Made by a program: the position numbers and the translations under genes. The notes under the pieces were generated by a model. That model did not search any database. It saw only the letters and a list, made by a program, of their open reading frames with translations, and had not been told where the DNA came from. From contig NZ_CP118164.1 of assembly GCF_028748185.1 (NCBI RefSeq), forward strand, positions 2,418,001 through 2,482,000: DNA of 64,000 bases, given 5' to 3'. The DNA is from Bremerella sp. P1 (GTDB taxonomy: Bacteria > Planctomycetota > Planctomycetia > Pirellulales > Pirellulaceae). Positions 47,868 through 57,241 of this stretch are shown here, piece after piece; positions within the stretch are counted from its first letter, which is position 1; the number at the start of each line of letters is the position of its first letter.

Positions 47868-48698
47868 ATGGCGGAAGCGGCGGTTCGATATCTGGTGTTC
47901 GATGTGGAATCGGTCGCCGACGGCAACCTCGTTTCCCGGCTGAAATATCCCGGCGAGGGGCTCTCGCCTGAGGAAGCCGTCAATCGCTTTCGTGCCGAGC
48001 TGCTGGAAGAAAAGGGAAGTGACTTCATTCCCTATACCTACCAGATGCCTGTTTCGGTCGCGATCGCCAAGCTCGACATCGAACTCAACCTGATCGACCA
48101 GGTGGTACTCGATGCCCCCAAGTTTCGCCCGCCGGTCATTACCGATCACTTCTGGCGTGGTTGGAAAGCGTACCGCCGGCCAACCTTCGTCACGTTCAAC
48201 GGAAGGGCATTCGATATCCCGTTGATGGAACTGGCCGCTTTTCGGTTTGGACTAAGCGTGCCGGATTGGTTCAACCTGAACGCCAAGAACTTCGAGCAAT
48301 CACGGTATCGCTACAACAACGATTCCCACTTCGATCTGTACGACGTGCTGACCAACTATGGGGCCAGCCGTTTCACCGGCGGATTGAACCTGGCCGCCAA
48401 CCTGTTGGGCAAGCCAGGCAAGATGGAAATCGAAGGGCACATGGTGCAAGACTTGTATCATGAAGGGAAGCTCGACGAGATCAACGAGTACTGTCGCTGC
48501 GACGTACTGGACACGTACTTCGTCTTTCTTCGCTGCTGCGTGATGCTCGGCAAGGTGACGCTCGATCGCGAGCAGGAACTGATTCAACAAACCAAGACAT
48601 GGCTGGAAGAACGCGCAAGCGAAACGCCCATCTATCAGACCTACTTAGAAGGTTGGGGCGACTGGGAAAATCCCTGGGAATCAGACTCCGGGGAGTAA
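47868..48698 (+). CDS. DEDDy-type 3'-5' exonuclease (PolB-like)
   Basis: The 276-residue protein has the DEDDy exonuclease motifs: ExoI FDVESV (Asp and Glu), ExoII VTFNGRAFDIPLM (Asp), a middle block HFDLYDVL and ExoIII YCRCDVLDTYFVF (Asp with Tyr four residues on). It corresponds to the stand-alone proofreading domain type of family B polymerases (DUF-like 'predicted 3'-5' exonuclease'). It should trim single-stranded DNA or RNA from the 3' end. It is followed by DUF1499 and GT1 genes at four- and eight-base spacings, an apparently unrelated operon. Confidence 0.85.
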   Translation: MAEAAVRYLVFDVESVADGNLVSRLKYPGEGLSPEEAVNRFRAELLEEKGSDFIPYTYQMPVSVAIAKLDIELNLIDQVVLDAPKFRPPVITDHFWRGWKAYRRPTFVTFNGRAFDIPLMELAAFRFGLSVPDWFNLNAKNFEQSRYRYNNDSHFDLYDVLTNYGASRFTGGLNLAANLLGKPGKMEIEGHMVQDLYHEGKLDEINEYCRCDVLDTYFVFLRCCVMLGKVTLDREQELIQQTKTWLEERASETPIYQTYLEGWGDWENPWESDSGE

Positions 48699-48701
48699 CG
48701 C

Positions 48702-49202
48702 TTGAACAAGAAAAAGAAGAAGAAAGCGGACGCTTCGCCAACTCCGAAGAAAGCGCGACGAATGATCTGGCTCTATGTGGCTCTTGGCATTTTGGCGGTA
48801 CTTATCGTCGGGCCGATCGTGGTTCTCTCCATCTACGTCGACGACTGGTCGCGCGATCTATCTACCAACCATGCGGAAACCACGCGCAGTCATCCCAACC
48901 CCCTGCTGCAACCACTGACCGTCTCGGAAGACCGAACCGCTGCGACCACTCGCGTTACCGACGCAATCATGCAGCTGAAGAACTGGAGCATCGAAAGCAT
49001 CACCACCGAAGGCAAACGCACGATCATCCACGCTACCCGTACGACGCCGCTCTTCAAGTTCACCGACGACATTCGCGTTTATCTGAATGACGTAGACGAT
49101 GGCGTTCAGATCACGGCCACCAGCCAGTCTCGCGTGGGCAAAGGCGACCTGGGACAGAACCCTCGGAACATTGCCGAGCTGATGTCGAAAGTTCGGGGAT
49201 AA
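48702..49202 (+). CDS. DUF1499 membrane-anchored protein
   Basis: The 166-residue protein has a Lys-rich N-terminus (NKKKKKKADASP), one transmembrane helix (LYVALGILAVLIVGPIVVLSIY, about 23-44) and a DUF1499 domain (SHPNPLLQPLTVSEDRTAAT; TPLFKFTDDIRVYLNDV; SRVGKGDLGQNPRNI). The start is TTG, three bases after the exonuclease stop. The function of DUF1499 is unknown. It lies in a three-gene operon. Confidence 0.8.
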   Translation: MNKKKKKKADASPTPKKARRMIWLYVALGILAVLIVGPIVVLSIYVDDWSRDLSTNHAETTRSHPNPLLQPLTVSEDRTAATTRVTDAIMQLKNWSIESITTEGKRTIIHATRTTPLFKFTDDIRVYLNDVDDGVQITATSQSRVGKGDLGQNPRNIAELMSKVRG

Positions 49203-49210
49203 GTCGAGCC

Positions 49211-50494
49211 ATGAAGATCGGTCTGCACTGCCCTGAGGTTCCTGGCCATCTGAATCCGATGACGACGCTCGGCTGCGAACTTCAGCGTCGCGGCCATGAG
49301 GTGACCTTCCTGGGCTGTCAGATGGCCGAAAGCATCGTTCAGCGCAGCGGCCTTCCATTCTATGCTTTCGGTCCCGACGACCCGTTAAATGAACGTCTGG
49401 AACAATCCTTCCGCGAACTCGGCAAGACGTCGGGAATTCAAGGGATGATGATGACCGGCAAGATCTTCGGCATTCAAGCCAAGCTCGTCCGGAAGTACAT
49501 CGATGAGGCCTTCAACATCATTCCTTTCGACGGCCTGGTCATCGATCAGGTCGCTCCGGCGGCCGCGATCCAGGCGGAAGCGGCTTCAATTCCCTACGCG
49601 GTCGCGTGCAACGCACTGGCCGTCTACTGGGATCCGTACATGCCTCCGCCACCGCTGCCATGGGACTATCGAACCGACTTCTACGGGCGAGCACGCAACG
49701 AAATTGCCAAACACCTGGTGCTGTGGGCCTATCGCCTGTTTGCCGCCGAGAAGCAGGTCGGTGTCGATCCGCTAAAGCTGATTCGTGATAACGATCAGGC
49801 CCTGATACACCTTGCCCAGCAGCCGGCCTTCTTTGAATACCCGCGTACGAAATACCCGGAGCGACTGCACTACACCGGCCCCTGGCATCGCTCCGCGCGT
49901 GACGACACATCGATCGAATTTCCCTGGGACTGGCTCGACGGTCGACCGCTCATCTATGCCTCGATGGGGACTCTACAAAACGCCGTGAGCCATGTCTTTC
50001 GTAACATCATCGATGCGGTGCGAGACCTGCCCATGCAGGTTGTTCTGAGCAAAGGGGGCGGCCAGGTCGACGTCGCAGGTCCCATCCCAGAAAACGTTCT
50101 GCTGGTCGAGAAAGCCCCGCAGCTTCGCCTTTTGGAAAAGGCCAAGCTGGTGATCACGCACGCCGGCATGAACACGGCCCTCGAGTGCCTCTCGCACGGC
50201 GTGCCGATGCTTTGTCTACCGGTCACCAACGATCAGCCTGGGGTGGCTAAACGAGCCGAGTACCTGGGCAATGGACGCGTGATTCCTGTCCGAAAGGTCA
50301 CCACGCAGCGACTGCGAACGGAGCTGGACCGCATGCTGCAAGAAGACTCGTTCCAGCAGAAAGCAGATGAGTTCGCCGAGAATCTAGCCAGCTACGATGG
50401 CCTGGAGATGGCTGCCAAATTGATCGAAGAGGCAATGGACTCCCAAACAACGATTCTCAACCCCCAGCATGTGCAGCGTAATAAGAAATCGTAG
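49211..50494 (+). CDS. GT1-family (UGT/MGT-type) glycosyltransferase
   Basis: The 427-residue enzyme is a GT-B glycosyltransferase. The N-terminal half begins KIGLHCPEVPGHLNPMTTLG; the C-terminal donor domain has PLIYASMGTLQN, PQLRLLEKAKLVITHAGMNTALECLSHGVPMLCLPVTNDQP, the plant/bacterial UGT signature region. It should transfer a sugar to a small hydrophobic molecule such as a carotenoid, macrolide or sterol. The acceptor is unknown. It starts eight bases after the DUF1499 gene and is the end of this operon. Confidence 0.88.
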   Translation: MKIGLHCPEVPGHLNPMTTLGCELQRRGHEVTFLGCQMAESIVQRSGLPFYAFGPDDPLNERLEQSFRELGKTSGIQGMMMTGKIFGIQAKLVRKYIDEAFNIIPFDGLVIDQVAPAAAIQAEAASIPYAVACNALAVYWDPYMPPPPLPWDYRTDFYGRARNEIAKHLVLWAYRLFAAEKQVGVDPLKLIRDNDQALIHLAQQPAFFEYPRTKYPERLHYTGPWHRSARDDTSIEFPWDWLDGRPLIYASMGTLQNAVSHVFRNIIDAVRDLPMQVVLSKGGGQVDVAGPIPENVLLVEKAPQLRLLEKAKLVITHAGMNTALECLSHGVPMLCLPVTNDQPGVAKRAEYLGNGRVIPVRKVTTQRLRTELDRMLQEDSFQQKADEFAENLASYDGLEMAAKLIEEAMDSQTTILNPQHVQRNKKS

Positions 50495-50587
50495 CAACAC
50501 CCCGCCGGGCAAGGTAAGCTGACCGGAAGTCTTAGAACTGCGTTACGATGCTCACGGGTCCTCTTCATTGCCGAAGGAACGCTTCGC

Positions 50588-52156
50588 ATGAAGTACGAAC
50601 ATATCATGCTCGATGTGCCGGAAGTCGACTACATGGAGGTCCAAGAGTCGGTCAAGGATTGGCAGCTCGGCAAACGCGTGTACGTGGAGTACACCGGGCT
50701 TTCGCTCTGGGATGTCTTCACCGTGTTGCCGTTGGGCTGCACGGTGGCATTGCTAGTCCCTTCGCTGGTGCTCGTGGGCATCGGCGTCCTTGGCAGTATC
50801 AATGCCGACGACTGGAACATCTTGCTGCGCTACGCCATCTATGCCGGCATCGTGATCGCGGTGATCCTGGTTCTGTTGTACTTGATGTTTGTCGCTGGTT
50901 CCGGCAGCCGCTGGTGGCGTATGGATTGGGAGAACCAGCAACTGACCTGGAAAGGAGGCTCGGCCCCCTTCTCCAAGATCAACAAGCTGATCATTCGGAT
51001 CGAAGGAGATGGCGGCGACGGTAAAGATCACCATGCACTCCTGGTAGCGGACGTTGGAAGAAGGCCGATCACGCTTTTTCATTGTCGCAGCCGCGAGCAA
51101 TCGGCATTCGATGCGGCGGTAGTCCTAGCGACCGTCGGCCAACGATTGTCCGCAGCGATTGGGGTACCGTTAACCTTCGAGGGAAAAGGCAAACTTCCTG
51201 CCGACAAGATCCTCGGCAAGACGCTCACCGACCAGCAGATTGCCGAAAAGTATCGTCAACTGGGCGATCGGGTTCGAGGGTCGATGTCTCTGTGCGAGTA
51301 CAAGGGTCTGCTCGACGAAGCAGAAACCCATCGAGCCGAGGCCTCGCATCATTACATGCAGGCGTTGAAGCTCAATCCATCCGACGCCGAAGCGATCCTC
51401 CGGCTCGGAGAACTTTCGGACGATCCCTCCATTCGCCAATCGGCCATGGAAGCCGCCCAGCAGGCCAATCCCCAAAGCCAGGCACCACTGCTTGAGAAAG
51501 CACGTCAATTATTCTTTCGTGATCAGTTCCAGGAGGCGATTGATCTATATACCCAGTTGATCCGCGACCAGCCGTCGATCGATGGGTATGAAGGTCGGGC
51601 AGGCGTTTACGAGTATCTCGAACGATACGAAAACGCCGTGGCCGATCTGACGGCCGTAATCGATCTCGACCCGAGCGAGTTCAACTACACGCATCGAGGC
51701 GATATTCTGTTTGCCTGGGCCAAGCGAGTCGACCGAAAGGATATCTTCGCACAAGCCTTGGCCGACTACGAGAAGGCGCTCGAGGCTTCCCCCGATGATG
51801 AACCGTATCAAACCACGCGTTGCCAAATTCTTAGTAAGATGGGTCGCACCGACGAAGCCTTGGCAGGCCTCGATCAAGTGATCCGTGATCATCCCGATGA
51901 GTTTCATCCCTTGACCGTTCGGGGCGAAATCTATTTGGAGCAGCATTCGGTCGACGCAGCGATCGACGATTTCACCATCGCGATTCGTCTTCTGAAGAAG
52001 GAAGACCCCGGTGGTGATTCTGACGCCAAGGACTTCTTCGATACGGCACTTGCCTACGCCTATAAGTTCCGTGCGCAAGCCTACCGACTTAACAATCGCA
52101 ACAACGACGCCGACGAAGACGAACGTCGATTCCAGGAACTATACGGCCAACGCTGA
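50588..52156 (+). CDS. Membrane-anchored TPR protein
   Basis: The 522-residue protein has two transmembrane helices (about 47-72 and 82-107), then a small beta-rich region (about 110-200, SGSRWWRMDWENQQLTWKGG) and, from about residue 230, a series of tetratricopeptide-like repeats (LLDEAETHRAEASHHYMQAL; DQFQEAIDLYTQLIRDQPS; AQALADYEKALEASPDD; RTDEALAGLDQVIRDHPDEF). TPRs provide protein interaction surfaces. The partner is not identifiable. AAGGAA lies eight bases before the ATG. The stop is one base from the next gene's ATG, so they are coupled. Confidence 0.82.
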   Translation: MKYEHIMLDVPEVDYMEVQESVKDWQLGKRVYVEYTGLSLWDVFTVLPLGCTVALLVPSLVLVGIGVLGSINADDWNILLRYAIYAGIVIAVILVLLYLMFVAGSGSRWWRMDWENQQLTWKGGSAPFSKINKLIIRIEGDGGDGKDHHALLVADVGRRPITLFHCRSREQSAFDAAVVLATVGQRLSAAIGVPLTFEGKGKLPADKILGKTLTDQQIAEKYRQLGDRVRGSMSLCEYKGLLDEAETHRAEASHHYMQALKLNPSDAEAILRLGELSDDPSIRQSAMEAAQQANPQSQAPLLEKARQLFFRDQFQEAIDLYTQLIRDQPSIDGYEGRAGVYEYLERYENAVADLTAVIDLDPSEFNYTHRGDILFAWAKRVDRKDIFAQALADYEKALEASPDDEPYQTTRCQILSKMGRTDEALAGLDQVIRDHPDEFHPLTVRGEIYLEQHSVDAAIDDFTIAIRLLKKEDPGGDSDAKDFFDTALAYAYKFRAQAYRLNNRNNDADEDERRFQELYGQR

Positions 52157-52157
52157 C

Positions 52158-53132
52158 ATGACCGACGACCCCATCGCAGATCAACTACGCAGCCTGGCCC
52201 GAAGCGAAGAAAGTCTCAAGTCGGACGAAGCCAGGAAGTCGCTTCAGGCCGCGTTGTCGCACGCCTCGAATCGTACCGTGCAGCGAGCTGCCAACATGAT
52301 CGCCGAGGCGGAAGACGCTTCGCTGACCGCCGACCTGGTCAAAGCGTATTGGCGGCTCAAGCGAAACCCGCTGAAGAAAGACCCCGGCTGCCTCGGCAAG
52401 ACGGCCCTCGTGAAGGCGCTCGTTCAGGTCGAATACGCCGACATGGAAGTCTTCCGCGACGGCATCCACTATTGCCAGATCGAACCGCACTGGCAAGGCG
52501 AGATCGACTCGGCCGCCGAAATCCGCGGCGTTTGCGCGATCGGCCTGGTTCACTTTGCGCCAGCGATAGAAGTGTTGAACCGGTGCGCGGTTCTATTGAG
52601 CGACCAATGGCCGGAAGCACGACTCGGTGCGGCTCAGGCCCTGGGAGCACTCGGCCAGATCGAAGGGGCTCCCCTGCTCCGCTTGAAGCTGCTAACGGGA
52701 GACACCCAGGCCGAGGTTCACGGCGAATGTTGTTCCGCGATGCTCAAAGCCGATCGCGAAGAAGGCCTCGCGTTCGTTCAACAGTTCCTCACTTCACCTG
52801 ACCCCGATCAATGTGTGCAAACGGCCTTGGCGCTGGGTGAAGCCCGCCTGCCAGGCACGTTCGACATTCTTCGAAGTGCGTGGGGACGCCGGTCGGAATT
52901 GAATGTTCGCGAAAGCTTACTGCTTTGCATTGGTCTTTTGCGAACGACCAAGTCGCAAGACTTTTTGCTTTCCCTGATCGACCGGCGAGACATCCGCACG
53001 GCGGCCGATGCCGTGAAAGCCCTACGCCTGAATGGCCCGATGGGTGATCTTCGGGAGCGAACGGAAGCAGCGGTCGAAGCCACCGAAAGTGACGCACTAC
53101 TGCGTACGTTTCGGGAAGAGTGGTTGAACTAG
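52158..53132 (+). CDS. HEAT-repeat protein
   Basis: The 324-residue cytoplasmic protein consists of helical repeats of the HEAT/PBS-lyase type: HFAPAIEVLNRCAVLLSDQW, ARLGAAQALGALGQIEGAPLL, and QCVQTALALGEARLPGTFDIL. Such proteins act as scaffolds or bind other proteins. The frame is open upstream, but the ATG at 52158, immediately after the TPR gene stop, is the natural start (TDDPIADQLRSL). It is coupled to the TPR gene, so the two may function together. Confidence 0.8.
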   Translation: MTDDPIADQLRSLARSEESLKSDEARKSLQAALSHASNRTVQRAANMIAEAEDASLTADLVKAYWRLKRNPLKKDPGCLGKTALVKALVQVEYADMEVFRDGIHYCQIEPHWQGEIDSAAEIRGVCAIGLVHFAPAIEVLNRCAVLLSDQWPEARLGAAQALGALGQIEGAPLLRLKLLTGDTQAEVHGECCSAMLKADREEGLAFVQQFLTSPDPDQCVQTALALGEARLPGTFDILRSAWGRRSELNVRESLLLCIGLLRTTKSQDFLLSLIDRRDIRTAADAVKALRLNGPMGDLRERTEAAVEATESDALLRTFREEWLN

Positions 53133-53162
53133 CAGACGCATTCCCGTGAGCAACCTGGAAAT

Positions 53163-53519
53163 GTGTTGAATTCTCTCCGGTGCATTCCAAGCACGGGACA
53201 CGAAGTGCGAAGAGCATACCAGGGGCATCTTACGACTTATGTAGCTAATCACACTGCGGAACGAATTGTGCTACCTAGATTCGATCTTTGTTACCAAGGC
53301 ATGCAAGGAATTCTGGCATCCCTGTGTTTAATCGCTCTTTGCCTTAGCGAAGTCATCTTCGGCTGGATTGGCGACGCGTTATGGGTTCGCATCGCTTACG
53401 GACTGGCGGCTCTCCTGCTGGGAGTCCCCATGCTGTCGGTGAGTCTCGCTAAGATCTACCTCGGAATCAGCGGCGACGTGAGAACCAACAACTTGCCACG
53501 TATCTTTCAACGAAAGTAA
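53163..53519 (+). CDS. Small membrane protein of unknown function
   Basis: Up to 118 residues with two predicted transmembrane segments (ILASLCLIALCLSEVIFGW and RIAYGLAALLLGVPMLSVSL). The start is uncertain: GTG at 53163 or ATG at 53301, the latter giving a 72-residue protein. The C-terminus is basic. No family is recognised. It lies 30 bases after the HEAT gene on the same strand and converges with the nuclease/phosphatase-fold gene. Confidence 0.45.
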   Translation: MLNSLRCIPSTGHEVRRAYQGHLTTYVANHTAERIVLPRFDLCYQGMQGILASLCLIALCLSEVIFGWIGDALWVRIAYGLAALLLGVPMLSVSLAKIYLGISGDVRTNNLPRIFQRK

Positions 53520-53528
53520 AGCAGCCGT

Positions 53529-54527
53529 CTATTTCGTATTCGCAGGCACCGCCGCAACCGGTCCGTGGGGTGTGCCCCCTTCGTAGATGCTAAACTCGGC
53601 CCAGACCGGTAGATGGTCTGATACCTCCAGGCCTTCCGCCAAGGTCAGATTGAACTGACGCAGAAAGTCGTACACGCCGTTGCGGCCGGTGTACTCGCTG
53701 GTAGCACTGCGCTGCATGAAGAGGTTATCGTACAGCTCGGTTCCCCGCGTGTTGGTCTTCACGCCACTGATCGCCCAGGTAATCCCAGGGATTGTCGCGA
53801 TCTGGCCGAACTGCGATTCGTTGGCGTTGAAGTCACCCAAGAGGATTACGTCATCTTCACCGCGGGCATCGTCGCGAACCGCGCGGAAGACATCGTCCAT
53901 CACGTCCATCTCTTGCTGCACTTCATCCGGATCGACATGCACGTTGACCAGGCTGAAGGTGAACGCCTGACTCGGGTCAGGTCCCCGGACACGAAACCAA
54001 GCGACGAGTGGTTCACGATGCAGGACATCCTGCGGGTCTTCAACCGTGTAGACCTGCGAACGATCGACCTGCAGGCTGGCCGTATCAAAGACGTAGGCAA
54101 ACTGTTCTTTACTGTTGGTGCGACCAAGACGCGGGCCGATGACATAGTCGTAGTGGCGACCACCGGCGTTGATCATCTCGACGAAGCGCGGGATAACGCT
54201 TTGATCGGTCGAGCGAATTTCCTGGATAGCGACGACATCGAACTGACGTACGATCTCGACCAGCCGAGCCATCACTTCCGGTTTTTCCATCTTGGCGGTG
54301 CCGAAGACCTGGATATTGAACGACGCAATGCGAATCGAGTCTTGCTTCCGCGCCATCGGAGGCACGGCCACCATGGGATCATTCGTCGCTGCAGCAGGCT
54401 TGGCAGTGGTTGCATCACGCGGGACGACCACGACGTTGTCGATCCCTTCGATGCGATAGTTCTGGAAAAAGAACCAAGCGCCGGCGCCAGCGATCAAAGC
54501 CAATAGCAAGGCACTCGTCCTTCTCAC
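53529..54527 (-). CDS. Endonuclease/exonuclease/phosphatase-family protein (DNase I fold)
   Basis: The 332-residue protein has an N-terminal membrane anchor or signal (ALLLALIAGAGAWFFFQNY) and a DNase I-type catalytic domain: SFNIQVFG, AIQEIRST (metal-binding Glu), LVNVHVDPDE (catalytic His), LGDFNANES (Asp and Asn) and SDHLPVWAEF (Asp-His). Family members cleave DNA, RNA or phosphoinositide-type phosphodiesters; the substrate is open. I chose the GTG at 54527, which has AGGAGG six bases upstream; the TTG at 54533 would be right next to the ribosome-binding site. It is exported or membrane-bound. Confidence 0.85.
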   Translation of the reverse strand: MRRTSALLLALIAGAGAWFFFQNYRIEGIDNVVVVPRDATTAKPAAATNDPMVAVPPMARKQDSIRIASFNIQVFGTAKMEKPEVMARLVEIVRQFDVVAIQEIRSTDQSVIPRFVEMINAGGRHYDYVIGPRLGRTNSKEQFAYVFDTASLQVDRSQVYTVEDPQDVLHREPLVAWFRVRGPDPSQAFTFSLVNVHVDPDEVQQEMDVMDDVFRAVRDDARGEDDVILLGDFNANESQFGQIATIPGITWAISGVKTNTRGTELYDNLFMQRSATSEYTGRNGVYDFLRQFNLTLAEGLEVSDHLPVWAEFSIYEGGTPHGPVAAVPANTK

Positions 54528-54711
54528 CGCCAACCTCCTAACGTCCGGTTTACCTCTTGGTTTTCATGCCCGCGCGCTATACGGGGTGCGAGACAATAGC
54601 CGAAACCGGACGAGCGAATCCATACCATTTCGTGGAGAAATCATTGTCGATCGTGCTATCAATGCCTATCTTGAAGGGTGACTTTTCACCTTGTCATAGG
54701 AGCACGGTGGT

Positions 54712-55959
54712 TTGCGCGGGAGTGCTATCATTGCGAGTCTGCTTGGGCTGATGTGGCTGCCGCTTTGCGCCCACGCCCAGGTCGTGCAGCTTGCCAATGG
54801 GGGGCAACTGGAAGCCGCCGTGAATCACGACTCGGAAGTAGCTGCCAGCGGCCACGTCGAATTGGTCGTCGAAGGGGTCGGCTCGGTCGTGCTGGCCAGT
54901 CACCAGGTGCAGCAGGTCGAATCGCCGAAAGTGACCGAAGACGAGTACTTCGACTACGCAGCGAACTTCACCGACACGGTTGGCGACCAATGGAAACTGG
55001 CCAAGTGGTGTCAGCACCAGGGGTTGCAGCTTCCCTTTGAGCGTCATGCGCATCGGGTGCTCGAGCTTGATCCGAATTACCTGCCGGCTCGCAAAGCCCT
55101 TGGTTACGAACGCCGAGACGGCCGATGGGTGAGCCGCGAAGAGATCATGACCGAGCGCGGCTATATTCGCTATGAAGGTCGCTGGATGACGGTGCAGCAG
55201 GCCGCACTCCAGGTCGCCCAAGAGCGACAGGAACAAAAGCTGATCGACTGGAAAGTCCGTCTGCGTCGCTGGCGACAACAACTGGGCCGATCGTCGGCAC
55301 CCGAAGTTCAGATCGACCTCAATACATTGGACGATCCCGATGCGATTCCCGGACTGATTCAGCTTCTGGGTGATGAACTCGATCAAGATCTCGCGTTTGC
55401 TTATCTCGAAACGCTTGGCCGTATCAACAGTCCGGCGGCTCGCTCCTTCTTGATGGAAAACGCGGTCTTCCAGAACAACCCCATCTACCGCGAGAAGTGC
55501 CTGCAGGAAGTGTTGGCCCAGCGCGACCCGCAGATGGTCGAGTTCTTTGCCAATCATCTGAAAAGCTACGACAACACGATCGTGAATCGAGCCGCCTACG
55601 TCCTGGCTGAGCTCGATTACCCGACGGCCGTGTTTCCGCTGGCAGGGGCCCTGCAAACGCAGCACCTGGCCTCGCATTCGTCGCGGTACACCTACTTCTA
55701 CACGTCGCTGGCCCCGGAGAAGCGATTTGATATCGAAGGACCGAAAGCTTCGTATCGGATGCTAACGCTGGCCGAGTTTCTGGGGCGAAGTCGAAACGCC
55801 TACGATATCGTCCGGGTCCAGAATCAAGGGGTCCACCAAGCACTACGGCAGCTTTGTGATGGACAAGACTTCGGCTACAACCCGGACGCTTGGAAGGAAT
55901 GGTACCAACAGGTCCATGCGCCGAAATCTCCGACGATTCGCCTAGCTCGGGAACAGTAG
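54712..55959 (+). CDS. Secreted HEAT-repeat protein of unknown function
   Basis: The 415-residue protein starts with a signal peptide (AIIASLLGLMWLPLCAHA, about 1-22). The mature part has an N-terminal region of about 190 residues with KALGYERRDGRWVSREEIM, which resembles the repeating gRW.s.eE segment seen in planctomycete TPR proteins, followed by HEAT-like helices (PDAIPGLIQLLGDELDQDLA; AAYVLAELDYPTAVFPLAGAL). The start is TTG with AGGAG nine bases upstream. It is divergent from the DNase I-fold gene. The function is unknown; proteins of this layout are widespread in planctomycetes. Confidence 0.75.
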   Translation: MRGSAIIASLLGLMWLPLCAHAQVVQLANGGQLEAAVNHDSEVAASGHVELVVEGVGSVVLASHQVQQVESPKVTEDEYFDYAANFTDTVGDQWKLAKWCQHQGLQLPFERHAHRVLELDPNYLPARKALGYERRDGRWVSREEIMTERGYIRYEGRWMTVQQAALQVAQERQEQKLIDWKVRLRRWRQQLGRSSAPEVQIDLNTLDDPDAIPGLIQLLGDELDQDLAFAYLETLGRINSPAARSFLMENAVFQNNPIYREKCLQEVLAQRDPQMVEFFANHLKSYDNTIVNRAAYVLAELDYPTAVFPLAGALQTQHLASHSSRYTYFYTSLAPEKRFDIEGPKASYRMLTLAEFLGRSRNAYDIVRVQNQGVHQALRQLCDGQDFGYNPDAWKEWYQQVHAPKSPTIRLAREQ

Positions 55960-55979
55960 CTACTGCGCAGCGAGCGCAA

Positions 55980-56375
55980 TCAGATCAGATTGTCGTGAAT
56001 GGGAATCAAAGTTTCGTCGTAGATTCCTCTCAACGACGGGTCGGTCCATTTTCCCGCGAGTGATCCGTCTTTCTTGATTTTGTACGAGACAACTCCAATG
56101 GCCACGCCATTGGGGGTTTTCACCATCCAAGCAACGCTCAGGCGGTCTTCGTCAACGAATCCAATGCCGGAATACTTCGTTTTGCCGACGACCCAGTCGA
56201 TCTTGTATCCCTTGTTCACCTTCTTAATCAGGACCTCGCCTGTGTACTGGGCTCCTTGGTCCGATGTTCCGATACAGCGATATCGGCCCGATAGATCGAG
56301 CTCCCCCTGATCGGCATAAGTAGCACTAGCAAAAAGAGTTACAACGAAGACCAGAGCAACAGACAAGCGATACAT
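55980..56375 (-). CDS. Small secreted protein of unknown function
   Basis: The 131-residue protein has a signal peptide (LSVALVFVVTLFASATYA, about 1-22) and a mature beta-rich part (GELDLSGRYRCIGTSDQG; YTGEVLIKKVNKGYKIDWVV; SYKIKKDGSLAGKWTDP). Repeated G-x-Y/W patterns suggest an eight-stranded barrel or sandwich similar in shape to lipocalin-like proteins, but no family is certain. It is convergent with the HEAT gene and stands alone. Confidence 0.6.
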   Translation of the reverse strand: MYRLSVALVFVVTLFASATYADQGELDLSGRYRCIGTSDQGAQYTGEVLIKKVNKGYKIDWVVGKTKYSGIGFVDEDRLSVAWMVKTPNGVAIGVVSYKIKKDGSLAGKWTDPSLRGIYDETLIPIHDNLI

Positions 56376-56483
56376 CGGGCACTACCTTTCGGTAAGACTC
56401 GGGCAATTTCGAGAAGACTCTCTAATGCACTTTACCACCCGCAGGCCTTGAGAAAAGCAATTTCGTCGAGAATGCCCGGCCGA

Positions 56484-56846
56484 TCAGCCTTCCACGGCGT
56501 GCTCTTGCAGGTCTTCCAGGTCGATGAACTCGAGCGTCGAGATGTGAGTCGACTCGAGAACAACGGACGGCGCGACGCCTGCTTCCATCGCTTCTTTCCA
56601 CCGCAAAGCGCATAAACACCAGCGGTTACCGGGTTTAAGGCCAGGGAAACCGAACTCGGGATGGGGTGTTGAGAGGTCGTTTCCGACGCTTTTGGAGAAC
56701 TCCAGGAACTCGGCAGTCACTTGGCTGCAGACAATGTGCAGCCCCACGTCTTCGGCCCCGGTGTGGCAGCATCCGTCGCGAAAGAAGCCGGTCAGGGGGT
56801 CATGGCTGCAATCTTGCAGGTCGGTTCCGAGGACATTTTTCGCCAT
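56484..56846 (-). CDS. DUF2237 family protein
   Basis: The 120-residue protein is a DUF2237 member: AKNVLGTDLQDCSHDPLTGFFRDGCC, DVGLHIVCSQVTAEFLEFSK, GNDLSTPHPEFGFPGLKPG and NRWCLCALRWKEAMEAG. The paired Cys and the His/Asp residues suggest a metal site. I chose the ATG at 56846, the family start; extending to 56939 adds 31 residues without similarity. The function of the family is unknown. It stands alone and is not in an obvious operon. Confidence 0.88.
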   Translation of the reverse strand: MAKNVLGTDLQDCSHDPLTGFFRDGCCHTGAEDVGLHIVCSQVTAEFLEFSKSVGNDLSTPHPEFGFPGLKPGNRWCLCALRWKEAMEAGVAPSVVLESTHISTLEFIDLEDLQEHAVEG

Positions 56847-57115
56847 GACTTCTGCTGCCTTGAGATAGAGTGTAAGTAGGGCACTTACCGTGTGGTACGC
56901 GGTCATCTTAACATGACCTCCTCTGTCGCAAGTCCCCACCGCCCGGGAACTTACCCCAAATGGGCGGGACCGTGCTCAAAACTTGCAATCTGGGAGCAGG
57001 CGAACTACCATACCGGTGAGCCGTGGTCCTATTTCAGGGACGATAACAATGGCCTGATGCCCTCACTGCAAGGGGCAAAAGGTTCTCTTCAAGGACGAAG
57101 GACAGGTTGTCAGTG

Positions 57116-57129
57116 ATTCAGCTGAATCA
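57116..57129. promoter_or_regulatory. 14-base palindrome upstream of the DPFG lipoprotein gene
   Basis: GATTCAGCTGAATC is a perfect 14-base palindrome lying 113 bases before the chosen ATG. Its form fits a dimeric regulator site. No repressor is identified, and there is no second copy in the region. Confidence 0.35.
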
Positions 57130-57241
57130 ATGGGAACCAAGAGATCCATTTTCCCACGAGCACGTCCACTTCCCAACAAATCTCATGAACTTAGCGCCCC
57201 TCGAGCGCGGCCAACCGATCGGTACCAGGGAGTTTATATTG

